Below, piece after piece: positions 16,467 to 24,288 of a stretch of DNA of 46,733 nt. Position 1 is the first letter of the stretch; each line of letters begins with the position of its first letter. Source of the DNA: an uncultured Paracoccaceae bacterium. Lineage in GTDB: Bacteria > Pseudomonadota > Alphaproteobacteria > Rhodobacterales > Rhodobacteraceae. Location of the stretch: the NCBI GenBank assembly GCA_937995865.1, contig CALKJA010000198.1, positions 1-46,733 on the forward strand, given 5' to 3'. A model generated the notes under the pieces. It was not told the origin of the DNA and made no database searches. It was given only the letters and a program-made list of their open reading frames with translations. Both the position numbers and the translations under genes were made by a program.

Positions 16467-17288
16467 ATGTCATCACCAACGCCCTTGTTTGATCCCATCG
16501 CACGTGCGCGCGTCCTGCGCCGCGCTGATCTGTACCGTGCAGAATTCCTGCATTCGGAAGCCCGCTTTGAAATTCAGGAAAGACTAACCGAGGTTAATAA
16601 GACGTTTACGGATGTCAGTATCGTGACCCCTTTTGCCGAATTCTGGCAAAATGCAGTTCCCGGAGCTGAGGTCATTGCTGAGTGCGAAACCCTCCCCCTC
16701 GCGCCGGAATCGCGCGATCTGGTTATTCACGCGATGGGGCTGCATTGGGCTGCTGATCCCGTGGGACAGCTAATCCAATCGCGCCGGGCGCTTCGGCCAG
16801 ATGGGCTTTTTTTGGGTGTGATGCTAGGTGGCCAAACGCTGCACGAGCTGCGAGCAGCGTTGGCCACCGCCGAAGCAGAGGTGGCAGGTGGGCTGTCGCC
16901 GCGTGTTTCCCCGATGGCGGATGTGCGAGATCTGGGTGGGCTTTTGGGCCGCGCGGGATTGGCCCTGCCCGTGGCAGATACGCTGGCACTTACGGCTTCT
17001 TATGAAACATTGCCTGCGCTGGCACGTGATTTGCGCGCAATGGGTGAAGGGAATGCGCTGGCCCAGCGCCTTCGCCACCCTTCACGCCGCGCGATCTTTG
17101 CCCGCGCAGAAGAGATCCTGAAAGCTGAGTACCCGGCTGAGAATGGCCGCTTTGCCATCAGTTTTGAGCTGATCTTTCTTGCGGGTTGGGCGCCGGATGC
17201 CTCGCAACAGAAACCCTTGCGCCCCGGATCCGCACAAACACGGTTGTCAGATGCGCTTGGAACAACCGAAAAGCCCGCAGAAGATTGA
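16467..17288 (+). CDS. Methyltransferase-fold protein related to NDUFAF5/BioC, with degenerate SAM motif I
   Basis: A 273-residue class I methyltransferase-like protein. The opening FDPIARARVLRRADLYRAEFLH, the DLVIHAMGLHWAADPVGQL segment and the ALRPDGLFLGVMLGGQTL segment place it with mitochondrial complex I assembly factor NDUFAF5. However, the usual LDLGCGxG motif for SAM binding is missing: the matching place reads FTDVSIVTPFAEFW. The frame is open far upstream, but the ATG after CAGGGC is chosen because it starts the family N-terminus and avoids overlap with comF. NDUFAF5 hydroxylates an arginine of a complex I subunit rather than methylating, so loss of the motif may be meaningful. It precedes hemH by 72 bases. 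Confidence 0.82.
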   Translation: MSSPTPLFDPIARARVLRRADLYRAEFLHSEARFEIQERLTEVNKTFTDVSIVTPFAEFWQNAVPGAEVIAECETLPLAPESRDLVIHAMGLHWAADPVGQLIQSRRALRPDGLFLGVMLGGQTLHELRAALATAEAEVAGGLSPRVSPMADVRDLGGLLGRAGLALPVADTLALTASYETLPALARDLRAMGEGNALAQRLRHPSRRAIFARAEEILKAEYPAENGRFAISFELIFLAGWAPDASQQKPLRPGSAQTRLSDALGTTEKPAED

Positions 17289-17360
17289 CCCGAACCGTAT
17301 CTCCCTTATGTGGAAGCTCGACGCCCAGACGATTGGGCAAAGAAATTTGGAACGACCCCA

Positions 17361-18440
17361 ATGAACAAAGCTAAAAGCCCTATGGCAGCCAACGCGACCC
17401 AAGGGCGTTGCCCAATGCATGCACCTTCTGATCACCCGCTGGTCAAACCTGCAAAAGTGGGAGTTCTGCTAGCAAACCTCGGAACGCCAGACAATTACGA
17501 TTACTGGTCTATGCGCCGGTATCTTGGCGAGTTTCTGAGTGATCGCCGGGTGATCGATTACAGCCCTTGGCTTTGGCAGCCGTTGTTGCAGCTGGTTATC
17601 CTGACCAAGCGCCCTTTTTCTTCTGGCGCGGCGTATAAAAGCATTTGGAACCACGAGCAGGGCGAAAGCCCACTTTTGACAATCACCAAAGATCAAACCG
17701 CTAAGATCAAGGCCCAGATGGAAGCTGATTACGGCGATCAGGTTATGGTCGATTTCTGTATGCGGTATGGCAACCCGTCAACAAAATCCAAAGTTCGCGA
17801 GATGGTTGAAGCAGGGTGTCAAAAGATCCTGTTTTTCCCGCTTTACCCGCATTACGCAGGCGCAACCTCGGCCACGGCCTGTGACAAATTCTTCAGCGCC
17901 TTGCAGGAAGAAACATGGCAGCCTTTGGCGCGCACTGTTGAACCATACTATGAGAACCCGATGTATATTGATGCGCTCGCCCAAAGCATTGAGCGGGCTT
18001 ATGCGCAGCTTGATACACGCCCGGATGTGCTTGTCTGCTCATACCATGGCGTGCCAAAGCGGTACTTGATGCAGGGTGACCCGTATCATTGCCAATGCCA
18101 AAAGACGACGCGCCTTCTGAAAGAGCGCTTAGGCTGGGCAGATACCGATATCGTCACGACCTTCCAAAGCCGCTTTGGTCCTGAAGAGTGGCTTCAGCCC
18201 TACACGGTAGAAGAAGTGGCCCGGCTGGCGGAAAGCGGCAAAAAGAACATCGCGGTCTGCGCCCCGGCTTTCTCGGCGGATTGCATCGAGACGTTGGAAG
18301 AAATCAACGAAGAGATTTGCGAGAGCTTTGAAGAAGCGGGCGGCGAACACTTCACTTATATCCCCTGCCTCAACGATGACGACGCGCATATCGCCGCTTT
18401 GTCAGAATTGATCCGCACCAATCTGGGCGGCTGGGTTTAA
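17361..18440 (+). CDS. hemH: Ferrochelatase
   Basis: A 359-residue enzyme that inserts ferrous iron into protoporphyrin IX, the last step of heme synthesis, at the inner face of the membrane. The N-terminal VGVLLANLGTPD block, the catalytic His229 in VCSYHGVPKRYL and the Glu310 region in FSADCIETLEEI are all present. A further ATG 51 bases upstream is possible but would give an unusual basic extension; the inner ATG has GGA at a usable distance. Several cysteines (244, 246, 300, 308, 336) occur in the C-terminal half; whether they bind an Fe-S cluster, as in some bacterial ferrochelatases, cannot be judged. The gene is followed by a terminator. Confidence 0.95.
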   Translation: MNKAKSPMAANATQGRCPMHAPSDHPLVKPAKVGVLLANLGTPDNYDYWSMRRYLGEFLSDRRVIDYSPWLWQPLLQLVILTKRPFSSGAAYKSIWNHEQGESPLLTITKDQTAKIKAQMEADYGDQVMVDFCMRYGNPSTKSKVREMVEAGCQKILFFPLYPHYAGATSATACDKFFSALQEETWQPLARTVEPYYENPMYIDALAQSIERAYAQLDTRPDVLVCSYHGVPKRYLMQGDPYHCQCQKTTRLLKERLGWADTDIVTTFQSRFGPEEWLQPYTVEEVARLAESGKKNIAVCAPAFSADCIETLEEINEEICESFEEAGGEHFTYIPCLNDDDAHIAALSELIRTNLGGWV

Positions 18441-18508
18441 GCGCAAAGAGACGGCCCAAGGTTGTGGCTTTGTGTCCCGCGCTGACGCAGATCAGAACAG
18501 GCCAAAGA

Positions 18509-18538
18509 AAAAGGGCGGCGCCGAAGCACCGCCCTTTT
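18509..18538. terminator. Bidirectional terminator between hemH and the small-protein gene
   Basis: Ten-base arms AAAAGGGCGG and CCGCCCTTTT around a 10-base loop, with a T-run on each strand. It lies between the convergent ends of hemH and the 61-residue protein gene and can stop transcription both ways. Confidence 0.87.
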
Positions 18539-18558
18539 CAATTCTATGCTTCCAGAAC

Positions 18559-18744
18559 TTAGGAAGAAGCTGCTGCAATCAGAGCAACAATGATCAAAGG
18601 AATGATCAGGCCGTTGGAGGAGCCGGCAGCTTCTTCAACGGTTTCGATGATCACTGTTTCTTCCATCATTGGCTCGGACATGTTGCCAGCAGAAGCGAAG
18701 GATGCAACGCCGGTCAATGCGGCGGCGAGAACGATTTTTTTCAT
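18559..18744 (-). CDS. Small exported or membrane protein of 61 residues
   Basis: A short gene with a clear ribosome site (GGAGAAAAAGT before ATG) and its own terminator, so it is likely real. Residues 1-19 form a Sec signal peptide (MKKIVLAAALTGVASFASA). The mature part is an acidic stretch (MSEPMMEETVIIETVEEA) followed by a glycine/serine hinge and a hydrophobic C-terminus (LIIPLIIVALIAAASS) that could span or insert into the membrane. I recognise no domain. Similar short proteins with a signal peptide and hydrophobic tail occur in Rhodobacterales, to my memory, but no function is known. It stands alone between hemH and an L,D-transpeptidase gene. Confidence 0.75.
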   Translation of the reverse strand: MKKIVLAAALTGVASFASAGNMSEPMMEETVIIETVEEAAGSSNGLIIPLIIVALIAAASS

Positions 18745-18892
18745 ACTTTTTCTCCAGTATTTGCGTGCCAACACAGTTATTGAGGGTGGTTGCACGCACC
18801 CAAGACTTACCTCGTGATCTTGGTAAAACAGCAAATCTGTTAGATTGCAAACCTTTGATCACGCGCGCATTCGGCTGATTGCCCAAATGTCG

Positions 18893-19519
18893 TCAAATTA
18901 GCAACACTTGCGCGCCATTGCCGACCATCCCGTAAAGCTCTTCGATATGGCTATTATACAGGCCAATGCACCCATTCGAAGAGCGGCGTCCGATCTTGCG
19001 CGTGTCATGCGTGCCGTGGATCCGGTAATAGGTCCAGCTCAGATAGAGCGCATGCGATCCAAGTGGGTTGTCTGGGCCAGGACCGACAAAGGCGGGCCAT
19101 TCTGGATTCCGTTTAAGCATCGACGGCGTTGGGCGCCATGACGGGCCTTCAACCTTTCGGATAACGCTGGTGCGTCCGCGGCGGGTTAGATCCTCGCTCA
19201 GCGGTACGGAAGTTGGGTAAAGTTTGTAGACACTCTGATCCTCAGACCAATAGTGCAAAGCGCGGCTATTGATATCAACAAGGATCGCCCCATTGCGTGT
19301 GTTCTTAAAGTAAGGCCGCCAATCAAGCGTGCGGAAGCTTGAGATGTTGCGCCGCGTTCCTTTGTAAAGATCGGCCTCAAACTCTGTCGTGTCGCCCGGT
19401 AGCGTCGATTGTGCGAATGCGGGTGCTGCCAAAAGTGCGGTTGTACCAGCCAGAAAGCTCCGGCGGGCCAGCTTGCTGCGGTCAGATTTTTCCATGCTCA
19501 TCGTGTTTTTCTTTCTCAT
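18893..19519 (-). CDS. L,D-transpeptidase (YkuD domain), Tat-exported
   Basis: A 208-residue periplasmic enzyme that would cross-link peptidoglycan stems or attach proteins to them. The signal contains twin arginines (LARRSFLAGTTALLAAPAFAQ). The YkuD catalytic site is complete: YRIHGTHDTRKIG followed by RSSNGCIGLYN with the nucleophile cysteine near the C-terminus. The start is uncertain: ATGs at 19534, 19519 and 19501 are all in frame and none has an ideal ribosome site. The signal sequence would be intact from each. A second enzyme of this class lies 2.2 kb away. Confidence 0.9.
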   Translation of the reverse strand: MRKKNTMSMEKSDRSKLARRSFLAGTTALLAAPAFAQSTLPGDTTEFEADLYKGTRRNISSFRTLDWRPYFKNTRNGAILVDINSRALHYWSEDQSVYKLYPTSVPLSEDLTRRGRTSVIRKVEGPSWRPTPSMLKRNPEWPAFVGPGPDNPLGSHALYLSWTYYRIHGTHDTRKIGRRSSNGCIGLYNSHIEELYGMVGNGAQVLLI

Positions 19520-19664
19520 GACCCTCGATTCCATAAACTTATGGCGCGAAAGTCGCAGTCGCAAATCAAACCAGCGTTATGTTGCCAGCTTACGCAAATG
19601 TGGGTTTGATAGGTCGCACCTGAAGCTTAGTGATAGGTCAAACAATATCTGTACGGGTAGTAAT

Positions 19665-20201
19665 ATGATGGATCGGCGCATTTTTCTTCTTGGCTTGCCA
19701 GCGGTTTTGGCAGCTTGCACAACCAGTGCGTCCCTCCCGGTTGGGGCGGATGGCAAACCATTGCAGCGCCTGTACCGCATTCGGGCAAGCCAAACAGGCG
19801 CCGTCCAATTCCGTCTGTTGGACGGTGTGAATGCTCTGCGACGCGCACAAGGAGCCCCAGCGCTTACGTTGAATTCTGAGCTCAATGCCGCCGCCGCCAC
19901 GCATGCGCGTGACATGGCCTTGCAAAACCGCCCTTGGCATTTTGGCTCCGATGGATCTTCGCCAATCGACCGGGTTGCCCGTGTGGGCTACCAAGGCACA
20001 CTCATCGGCGAAACGATTTCTGAGACATTCGAAACAGAGCTGGAAACGCTTGGGGCATGGATGGAAAATCCCGACACCCGCCGCGTCGTTCTTGATCCCC
20101 GCGCTCGCGACCTTGGCTTTTCTTGGTTTCAGGAAGAGACCGGCAAGATCTGGTGGACGATGGTGCTTGGCACACCTGCAGCAGATTTGACGCAAGCCTA
20201 G
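19665..20201 (+). CDS. CAP-domain (SCP/PR1-like) lipoprotein
   Basis: A 178-residue exported protein. The start is taken at the first of two consecutive ATGs because the signal then follows directly: MMDRRIFLLGLPAVLAAC, with a lipobox LAAC giving a lipidated cysteine. The rest is a CAP domain: helix with NALRRAQGAPALTLNSELN, then AAATHARDMA and WHFGSDG with the histidines that bind metal in the family, and GETISETF with the glutamate. The function of bacterial CAP proteins is poorly known; some act on the cell wall or bind lipids. The next gene starts 10 bases downstream, so the two probably form an operon. The open frame upstream of the chosen start is non-coding in character. Confidence 0.85.
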   Translation: MMDRRIFLLGLPAVLAACTTSASLPVGADGKPLQRLYRIRASQTGAVQFRLLDGVNALRRAQGAPALTLNSELNAAAATHARDMALQNRPWHFGSDGSSPIDRVARVGYQGTLIGETISETFETELETLGAWMENPDTRRVVLDPRARDLGFSWFQEETGKIWWTMVLGTPAADLTQA

Positions 20202-20211
20202 GCCAAGCCTG

Positions 20212-21714
20212 ATGCTGCAGATGATCAAAACGGGTTTCCGTCATTTCTTTCTATTCATCTCGGTTGTTGCTGTATCATTGCTATTGTCAGCCCCTGCTGA
20301 ATCGCAACCGCGGCTGACAACAGACGGGCCCTTGGTTCTGTTTATCCGCGACATCGGACCTAGCGAACGCACAGAAATTCACTGTCCCGTGGCCAACGGA
20401 CTTTGCCAAATGGTCGATACCAATGGCGACGCGCTTACCCCGGCTATGTTCAACGGCGGCTCCGGCTTTCGCGCAACGCGCCAAGAGGCGCTCGTAAAGA
20501 TCGGCAGTAAATACGGGATGCTAAGGCGTGACGGGTCATGGACCATCGCGCCTGTCTTCGAGCGCATCCGCCACTTTCCTGAAAACGAGATCGCGCGTGC
20601 CTATGTTGATGGGAAGTGGGGCTTTGTTGATCGTTCTCCCCGCTGGGTTATCCCGCCACAGTTCGAATATGCCGATGCGTTCTCGGATGGGCTGGCCAAA
20701 GTGAAACGCAACAACAAATCTGGCTTTATCAATGCACGGGGTGAAGCCATCATCCCGATCAAGTACGACACGATCTATCCAAAGGTTTTCACGCATGGTC
20801 TCGTGCCTGCATCGCTAGATGGGAAGTACGGATATTTGGACAAACGCGGGCGCTGGGTCATTGCGCCAACCTATGAGTTCACCGATGAATTCGCCACCAA
20901 CGGTCTGGCGCTGGCCGAAAAAGACGGCAAATATGGATATATCGATATCAATGGTAATTGGGCCATACCAAATCGCTTTGATAACGCGAGTGGCTTTTCC
21001 CCAAACGGTCTCGCACGGGCAAAATCTGGCTCTAAATACGGCTTTATCGACAGCACAGGGCACTTTGCGATCCCAGCGAAATTTGATGCCGCCATAAGCT
21101 TTGGCAATGATACCCTCACTGGCGTGCGGATTGGTGACAAATTCACCGTCATTGACCAATCTGGTCACGAGCGTTTTGCCCCGCGCGACTACAAGATCAT
21201 TTTTGGCTACGGCAACAGCCGCTTCGCCAAGTTCGAACAGAACAGTCGGTATGGCCTTATTGACCGGCGCGGCAATGTCATTGTGCCGGCCATATACCGG
21301 GGTCTCGCGCGCCGCGGTGACAACTTCAAAGTTACCTATGGGCCAGACGGGAGCAGCGCTGGCTTGATAAACGCCAACGGCACCCCGCTCACATTCTCGA
21401 AATCCGATTTCCAACTTGCCGAGATGCAGGCGATCCAAGCGGATCAATCCAATGATCTTCAGACCGCCAAGGCCGAAATCGCCCGCCTTCAGGCCGAATT
21501 GAACCGCGCCAAGCAAACGCCACAGCGATCCAGCGCGTGCGATCACGTGTATCAAGGCCTGCGTTTCGACGGCAAAGAACGGCTGGCCGGTTTGATCTCA
21601 ATCGGGGTCACGTATGAGGTGCTTGGCTTTTCCCCAATCACAGAAAGCGTGACAGTGCGCAGCCTGAATGGCGGCAACTCCTACAATATCCATTGCAGTC
21701 AAGTGTCACGCTAG
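20212..21714 (+). CDS. WG-repeat exported protein with C-terminal coiled coil
   Basis: A 500-residue protein. The first about 32 residues are a Sec signal (hydrophobic FFLFISVVAVSLLLSAPAES). Residues about 90-385 form seven or so WG repeats of roughly 35-40 residues, seen as GKWGFVDRS, NKSGFINARG, GKYGYLDKRG, GKYGYIDING, SKYGFIDSTG and SRYGLIDRRG, each followed by a W/A/VIP strand. A short coiled coil follows (TAKAEIARLQAELNRAK, about 420-436), then a C-terminal domain with two cysteines that could pair. WG repeats are thought to mediate protein contacts on the cell surface or in the periplasm. ATG at 20221 is an alternative start. It ends 9 bases from a convergent L,D-transpeptidase gene. 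Confidence 0.87.
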   Translation: MLQMIKTGFRHFFLFISVVAVSLLLSAPAESQPRLTTDGPLVLFIRDIGPSERTEIHCPVANGLCQMVDTNGDALTPAMFNGGSGFRATRQEALVKIGSKYGMLRRDGSWTIAPVFERIRHFPENEIARAYVDGKWGFVDRSPRWVIPPQFEYADAFSDGLAKVKRNNKSGFINARGEAIIPIKYDTIYPKVFTHGLVPASLDGKYGYLDKRGRWVIAPTYEFTDEFATNGLALAEKDGKYGYIDINGNWAIPNRFDNASGFSPNGLARAKSGSKYGFIDSTGHFAIPAKFDAAISFGNDTLTGVRIGDKFTVIDQSGHERFAPRDYKIIFGYGNSRFAKFEQNSRYGLIDRRGNVIVPAIYRGLARRGDNFKVTYGPDGSSAGLINANGTPLTFSKSDFQLAEMQAIQADQSNDLQTAKAEIARLQAELNRAKQTPQRSSACDHVYQGLRFDGKERLAGLISIGVTYEVLGFSPITESVTVRSLNGGNSYNIHCSQVSR

Positions 21715-21723
21715 GCGCGCGGA

Positions 21724-22227
21724 TTAGGGTTTAATCTCAATCGGTGTGCCGATCTTTACCATCGCATAGATATCTTCCATCTCGCGATTGGTCACAGCAA
21801 GACAGCCCCATGTCCAATCATCGGTCCTGCGGAACTTGCGCGGCGTGCCGTGGATAAAGATATCACCGCCCGGACTTTTGCCCAGCGCTGCAGCTTTGGC
21901 GCGGTCGGCGTTATTTGGATAATCGATGCCGATGGACAAATAGAACGCCGAGTTTGGGTTCTTGCGGTTAATCCGATACTTGCCCTCGGGCGTTTTTCCG
22001 TCGCCCTCGATATCCTTGTCACCCACAGGCGTGAAGCCCAGCTCAAAATCATAGCTCTCAAGGATTTCATCCTTGTGGAAAAGCACGAGCTTACGCTTTT
22101 CTTTGAACGCCATGATGTATGTGACCTCTGGCCCATCATAGGTTCGGAATTTCTGTGCACACCCGCTCAACACCAAGACCGCTGAGACGAGAAGTAAAGC
22201 CGTGACTGCCCGCATGTTTTTTCTCAT
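21724..22227 (-). CDS. L,D-transpeptidase family lipoprotein (YafK-like)
   Basis: A 167-residue lipoprotein. Residues 1-24 are a signal with the lipobox LSGC. The catalytic domain contains DIEGDGKTPEGKYRINRKNP, typical of the ErfK/YafK branch, then IFIHGTPRKF and DWTWGCLAVTN with the nucleophile cysteine. YafK of E. coli removes Braun lipoprotein from peptidoglycan, so hydrolase activity is possible as well as cross-linking. A TTG five codons upstream is an alternative start, but ATG is preferred. Its upstream gap from the channel gene contains a hairpin. Confidence 0.9.
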   Translation of the reverse strand: MRKNMRAVTALLLVSAVLVLSGCAQKFRTYDGPEVTYIMAFKEKRKLVLFHKDEILESYDFELGFTPVGDKDIEGDGKTPEGKYRINRKNPNSAFYLSIGIDYPNNADRAKAAALGKSPGGDIFIHGTPRKFRRTDDWTWGCLAVTNREMEDIYAMVKIGTPIEIKP

Positions 22228-22267
22228 TTTTGTTTGCGCCAAACACTAACTCAAAGGGCGCTGCACC

Positions 22268-22291
22268 CCACCTCACGAAGTAGTGAGGTGG
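22268..22291. terminator. Strong hairpin after the sodium channel gene
   Basis: Perfect 9-base arms CCACCTCAC and GTGAGGTGG with a 6-base loop, starting two bases beyond the channel stop codon. The T-run (TCTATTTTTTCTC) is on the plus-strand side, so as a rho-independent signal it points the wrong way for the minus-strand operon. It may stabilise the end of the operon transcript or stop antisense transcription. Confidence 0.5.
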
Positions 22292-22292
22292 T

Positions 22293-23069
22293 CTATTTTT
22301 TCTCGCGGACCTGCGAAAGCTCCGTTTCGATCGCTTTAAGACGGTCTAGCACTTCTTCACGATAGGTATCTGTGGCCTCGTTCGCCTCGGCGGCGTGAGC
22401 ATCCTGCATAGAGTTTACGATCAGACCCACAAGCAGGTTAACCACCGCGAATGTTGTGACCATGATAAAGGGCACAAAGAACGCCCACGCATATGGGAAC
22501 TCCGCCATTACTGGGCGCACGATCCCCATCGACCAGCTTTCCAGCGTCATGATCTGGAACAGTGAGTACAGCGAAAGACCCAGCGTTCCAAACCATTCTG
22601 GAAAGGCTTCGGCAAACAGCTTGGTCGCCATCACCGCACCGATGTAAAACATCATTCCCATCAACAGGAATACAGACCCCATACCGGGCAGCGCGCTGAC
22701 AAACCCTTCGACAACGCGCCGCAGGGTAGGTGCCGTCGAGATAAGACGCAGCACGCGCAAGATCCGCAAGGCACGCAGAACAGACAGCGCTTCGGACGCT
22801 GGCATCAGAGCGATACCCACAACAAGGAAATCAAAGATGTTCCAACCACTGCGGAAAAAACGGAAGCGGTAGGCGATGAATTTGAGCAGGATTTCGATCA
22901 CAAAGATTGCAAGGCACAGTGAATCGAGAACGTTAATCAGCCCGCCGATGTAAGATTTTACCGTTTCCGAGGTATCGAGCCCCAGCAGGATCGCGTTGAA
23001 CACGATCACACCCATGATGAAATTGCCCACAGAGGGCTTCTCTAGCCAGTTTTGTAATGATTGTTGCAC
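22293..23069 (-). CDS. Bacterial voltage-gated sodium channel (NavBac family)
   Basis: A 258-residue six-helix ion channel that forms a tetramer in the inner membrane. With the GTG start used here the voltage-sensor arginines fall at 99, 102, 105 and 108 (VLRALRILRVLRLIS) and the selectivity filter TLESWSM at 175-181, the same numbering as I recall for NavAb of Aliarcobacter butzleri. The pore helices S5-S6 (VFLLMGMMFYIGAVMATKLF and FFVPFIMVTTFAVVNLLVGL) and a C-terminal coiled coil (about 225-256) are present. The open frame extends upstream into the RNA methyltransferase gene, but GTG lies four bases after that stop with GGCGGGA eight bases before it. It is the last gene of a tightly packed run. 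Confidence 0.93.
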   Translation of the reverse strand: MQQSLQNWLEKPSVGNFIMGVIVFNAILLGLDTSETVKSYIGGLINVLDSLCLAIFVIEILLKFIAYRFRFFRSGWNIFDFLVVGIALMPASEALSVLRALRILRVLRLISTAPTLRRVVEGFVSALPGMGSVFLLMGMMFYIGAVMATKLFAEAFPEWFGTLGLSLYSLFQIMTLESWSMGIVRPVMAEFPYAWAFFVPFIMVTTFAVVNLLVGLIVNSMQDAHAAEANEATDTYREEVLDRLKAIETELSQVREKK

Positions 23070-23073
23070 GCGC

Positions 23074-24288
23074 TTAATCCCGCCTGAAATCCACAATACA
23101 CTCCACATGCGCGGCCCAACGGAATTGGTCAACCAAATGTAGTGCACCCATCCTGTATCCCCCGGCGCGCAAAATCGCCGCATCGCGTGCGAAAGTGGCA
23201 GGGTTACAGGACACTGCCGCGATAACAGGCACATCGCTTTCAGCAAGCGCACGCATTTGCGCATCGGCCCCAGCGCGGGGTGGATCAATCACCACTGCAT
23301 CAAGCTTTTGCAGATCCTTGGGATCCAACGGATTGCGGAATAGATCACGTTTCACCGCGCGAAACCCGTGCATATCAGGTGCACGGCGCCACGAAAGATC
23401 CGCCGCAGCGACCGCTGCCGCGTCGGATTCGTATAGCACCACTTCAGCCCGTGTGGCGAGCGGCAGAGCAAAAGTGCCAACCCCGCCGAACAGGTCCGCA
23501 ATCTGTGCGGCCCCGTCTGTAATTTTCAATACCCGCCGAAGCAGCGCCGCTTGTCCATGGGCGGTGGCCTGAAGAAACGCTGCGGGCGGTGGAAAGGCAG
23601 GCACCGTGCCAAATTGCACGGACGGGGCGGTTTCTTCTGCAATCACCTCGTTGTCATAAACGGTGCGGATAACGCCGACATCGCGCGCCCAGCCCGCCAG
23701 CGCGGCCAGTTCTGTTGGATCAAGAGGTTTGACCCCTTCGATACAGAGCTCCAACCCATTGTCACAGGCTGTTACGTAATACCCTACCTCACCCTTGCGC
23801 GATCCGATGTTCGCTGTCAGCCCCTCAAGCGCAGGGATAAGCGCGGCGATCTCGGGTAAAAGAACATGACAGGACGACGCATCCGTCACCACATGTGCGG
23901 CGCGGCCATGAAAGCCAACCGTTGCGCCCGATTTGGTGCGCTTACCGGCCAGCTTGGCCCGACGGCGGCTTTGCGGTGGGGATGTTTCGATGCCCGCAAT
24001 CTCAGCTTCGATCCCCTGAGCGGCAAAGGCATGCCGCACCACCTCAACCTTCCAACCCGAAACAAAATCGTCTGACGCGTGCTGAAGCGCGCAGCCACCA
24101 CAGGCGTTATAGGCTGGGCAAGGCGGCTTGATCCGGTCGCCCGAGGGTTCCACGATCTTGATCTGGCTAAGCTGCTGCCCGTCCAAGGTTCCGCGTACAA
24201 TTTCGCCGGGCAAAGTCCGCGCCGCATATACCGGCCCTACGGCGACGCCATCCGCACGCACGCTTAGTTTTTCAATCGTATGAGTCAC
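23074..24288 (-). CDS. Class I SAM-dependent RNA methyltransferase with Fe-S cluster (RlmD/TrmA family)
   Basis: A 404-residue 5-methyluridine RNA methyltransferase. The N-terminal 45 residues resemble a short TRAM domain (RADGVAVGPV). Cysteines 57, 63, 66 (CPAYNACGGC) and 140 match the 4Fe-4S ligands of RlmD-type enzymes. SAM motif I is IADLFGGVGTFALPL, and the catalytic cysteine is Cys361 in AVSCNPATFARD. The target may be a uridine of 23S rRNA, but the exact site cannot be told. The start is GTG: its bases overlap the TGA of the ABC exporter gene (GTGA), a four-base overlap. The channel gene follows closely. Confidence 0.92.
   Translation of the reverse strand: MTHTIEKLSVRADGVAVGPVYAARTLPGEIVRGTLDGQQLSQIKIVEPSGDRIKPPCPAYNACGGCALQHASDDFVSGWKVEVVRHAFAAQGIEAEIAGIETSPPQSRRRAKLAGKRTKSGATVGFHGRAAHVVTDASSCHVLLPEIAALIPALEGLTANIGSRKGEVGYYVTACDNGLELCIEGVKPLDPTELAALAGWARDVGVIRTVYDNEVIAEETAPSVQFGTVPAFPPPAAFLQATAHGQAALLRRVLKITDGAAQIADLFGGVGTFALPLATRAEVVLYESDAAAVAAADLSWRRAPDMHGFRAVKRDLFRNPLDPKDLQKLDAVVIDPPRAGADAQMRALAESDVPVIAAVSCNPATFARDAAILRAGGYRMGALHLVDQFRWAAHVECIVDFRRD

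Noticed and set aside
19389-19664. Upstream extension of the CAP lipoprotein gene
   Set aside because: The extra 92 codons overlap the L,D-transpeptidase start region and hide the lipoprotein signal; the inner ATG pair gives a proper signal peptide and lipobox.
23070-23288. Upstream extension of the sodium channel
   Set aside because: It lies within the RNA methyltransferase coding region and would displace the NavAb-like residue numbering.
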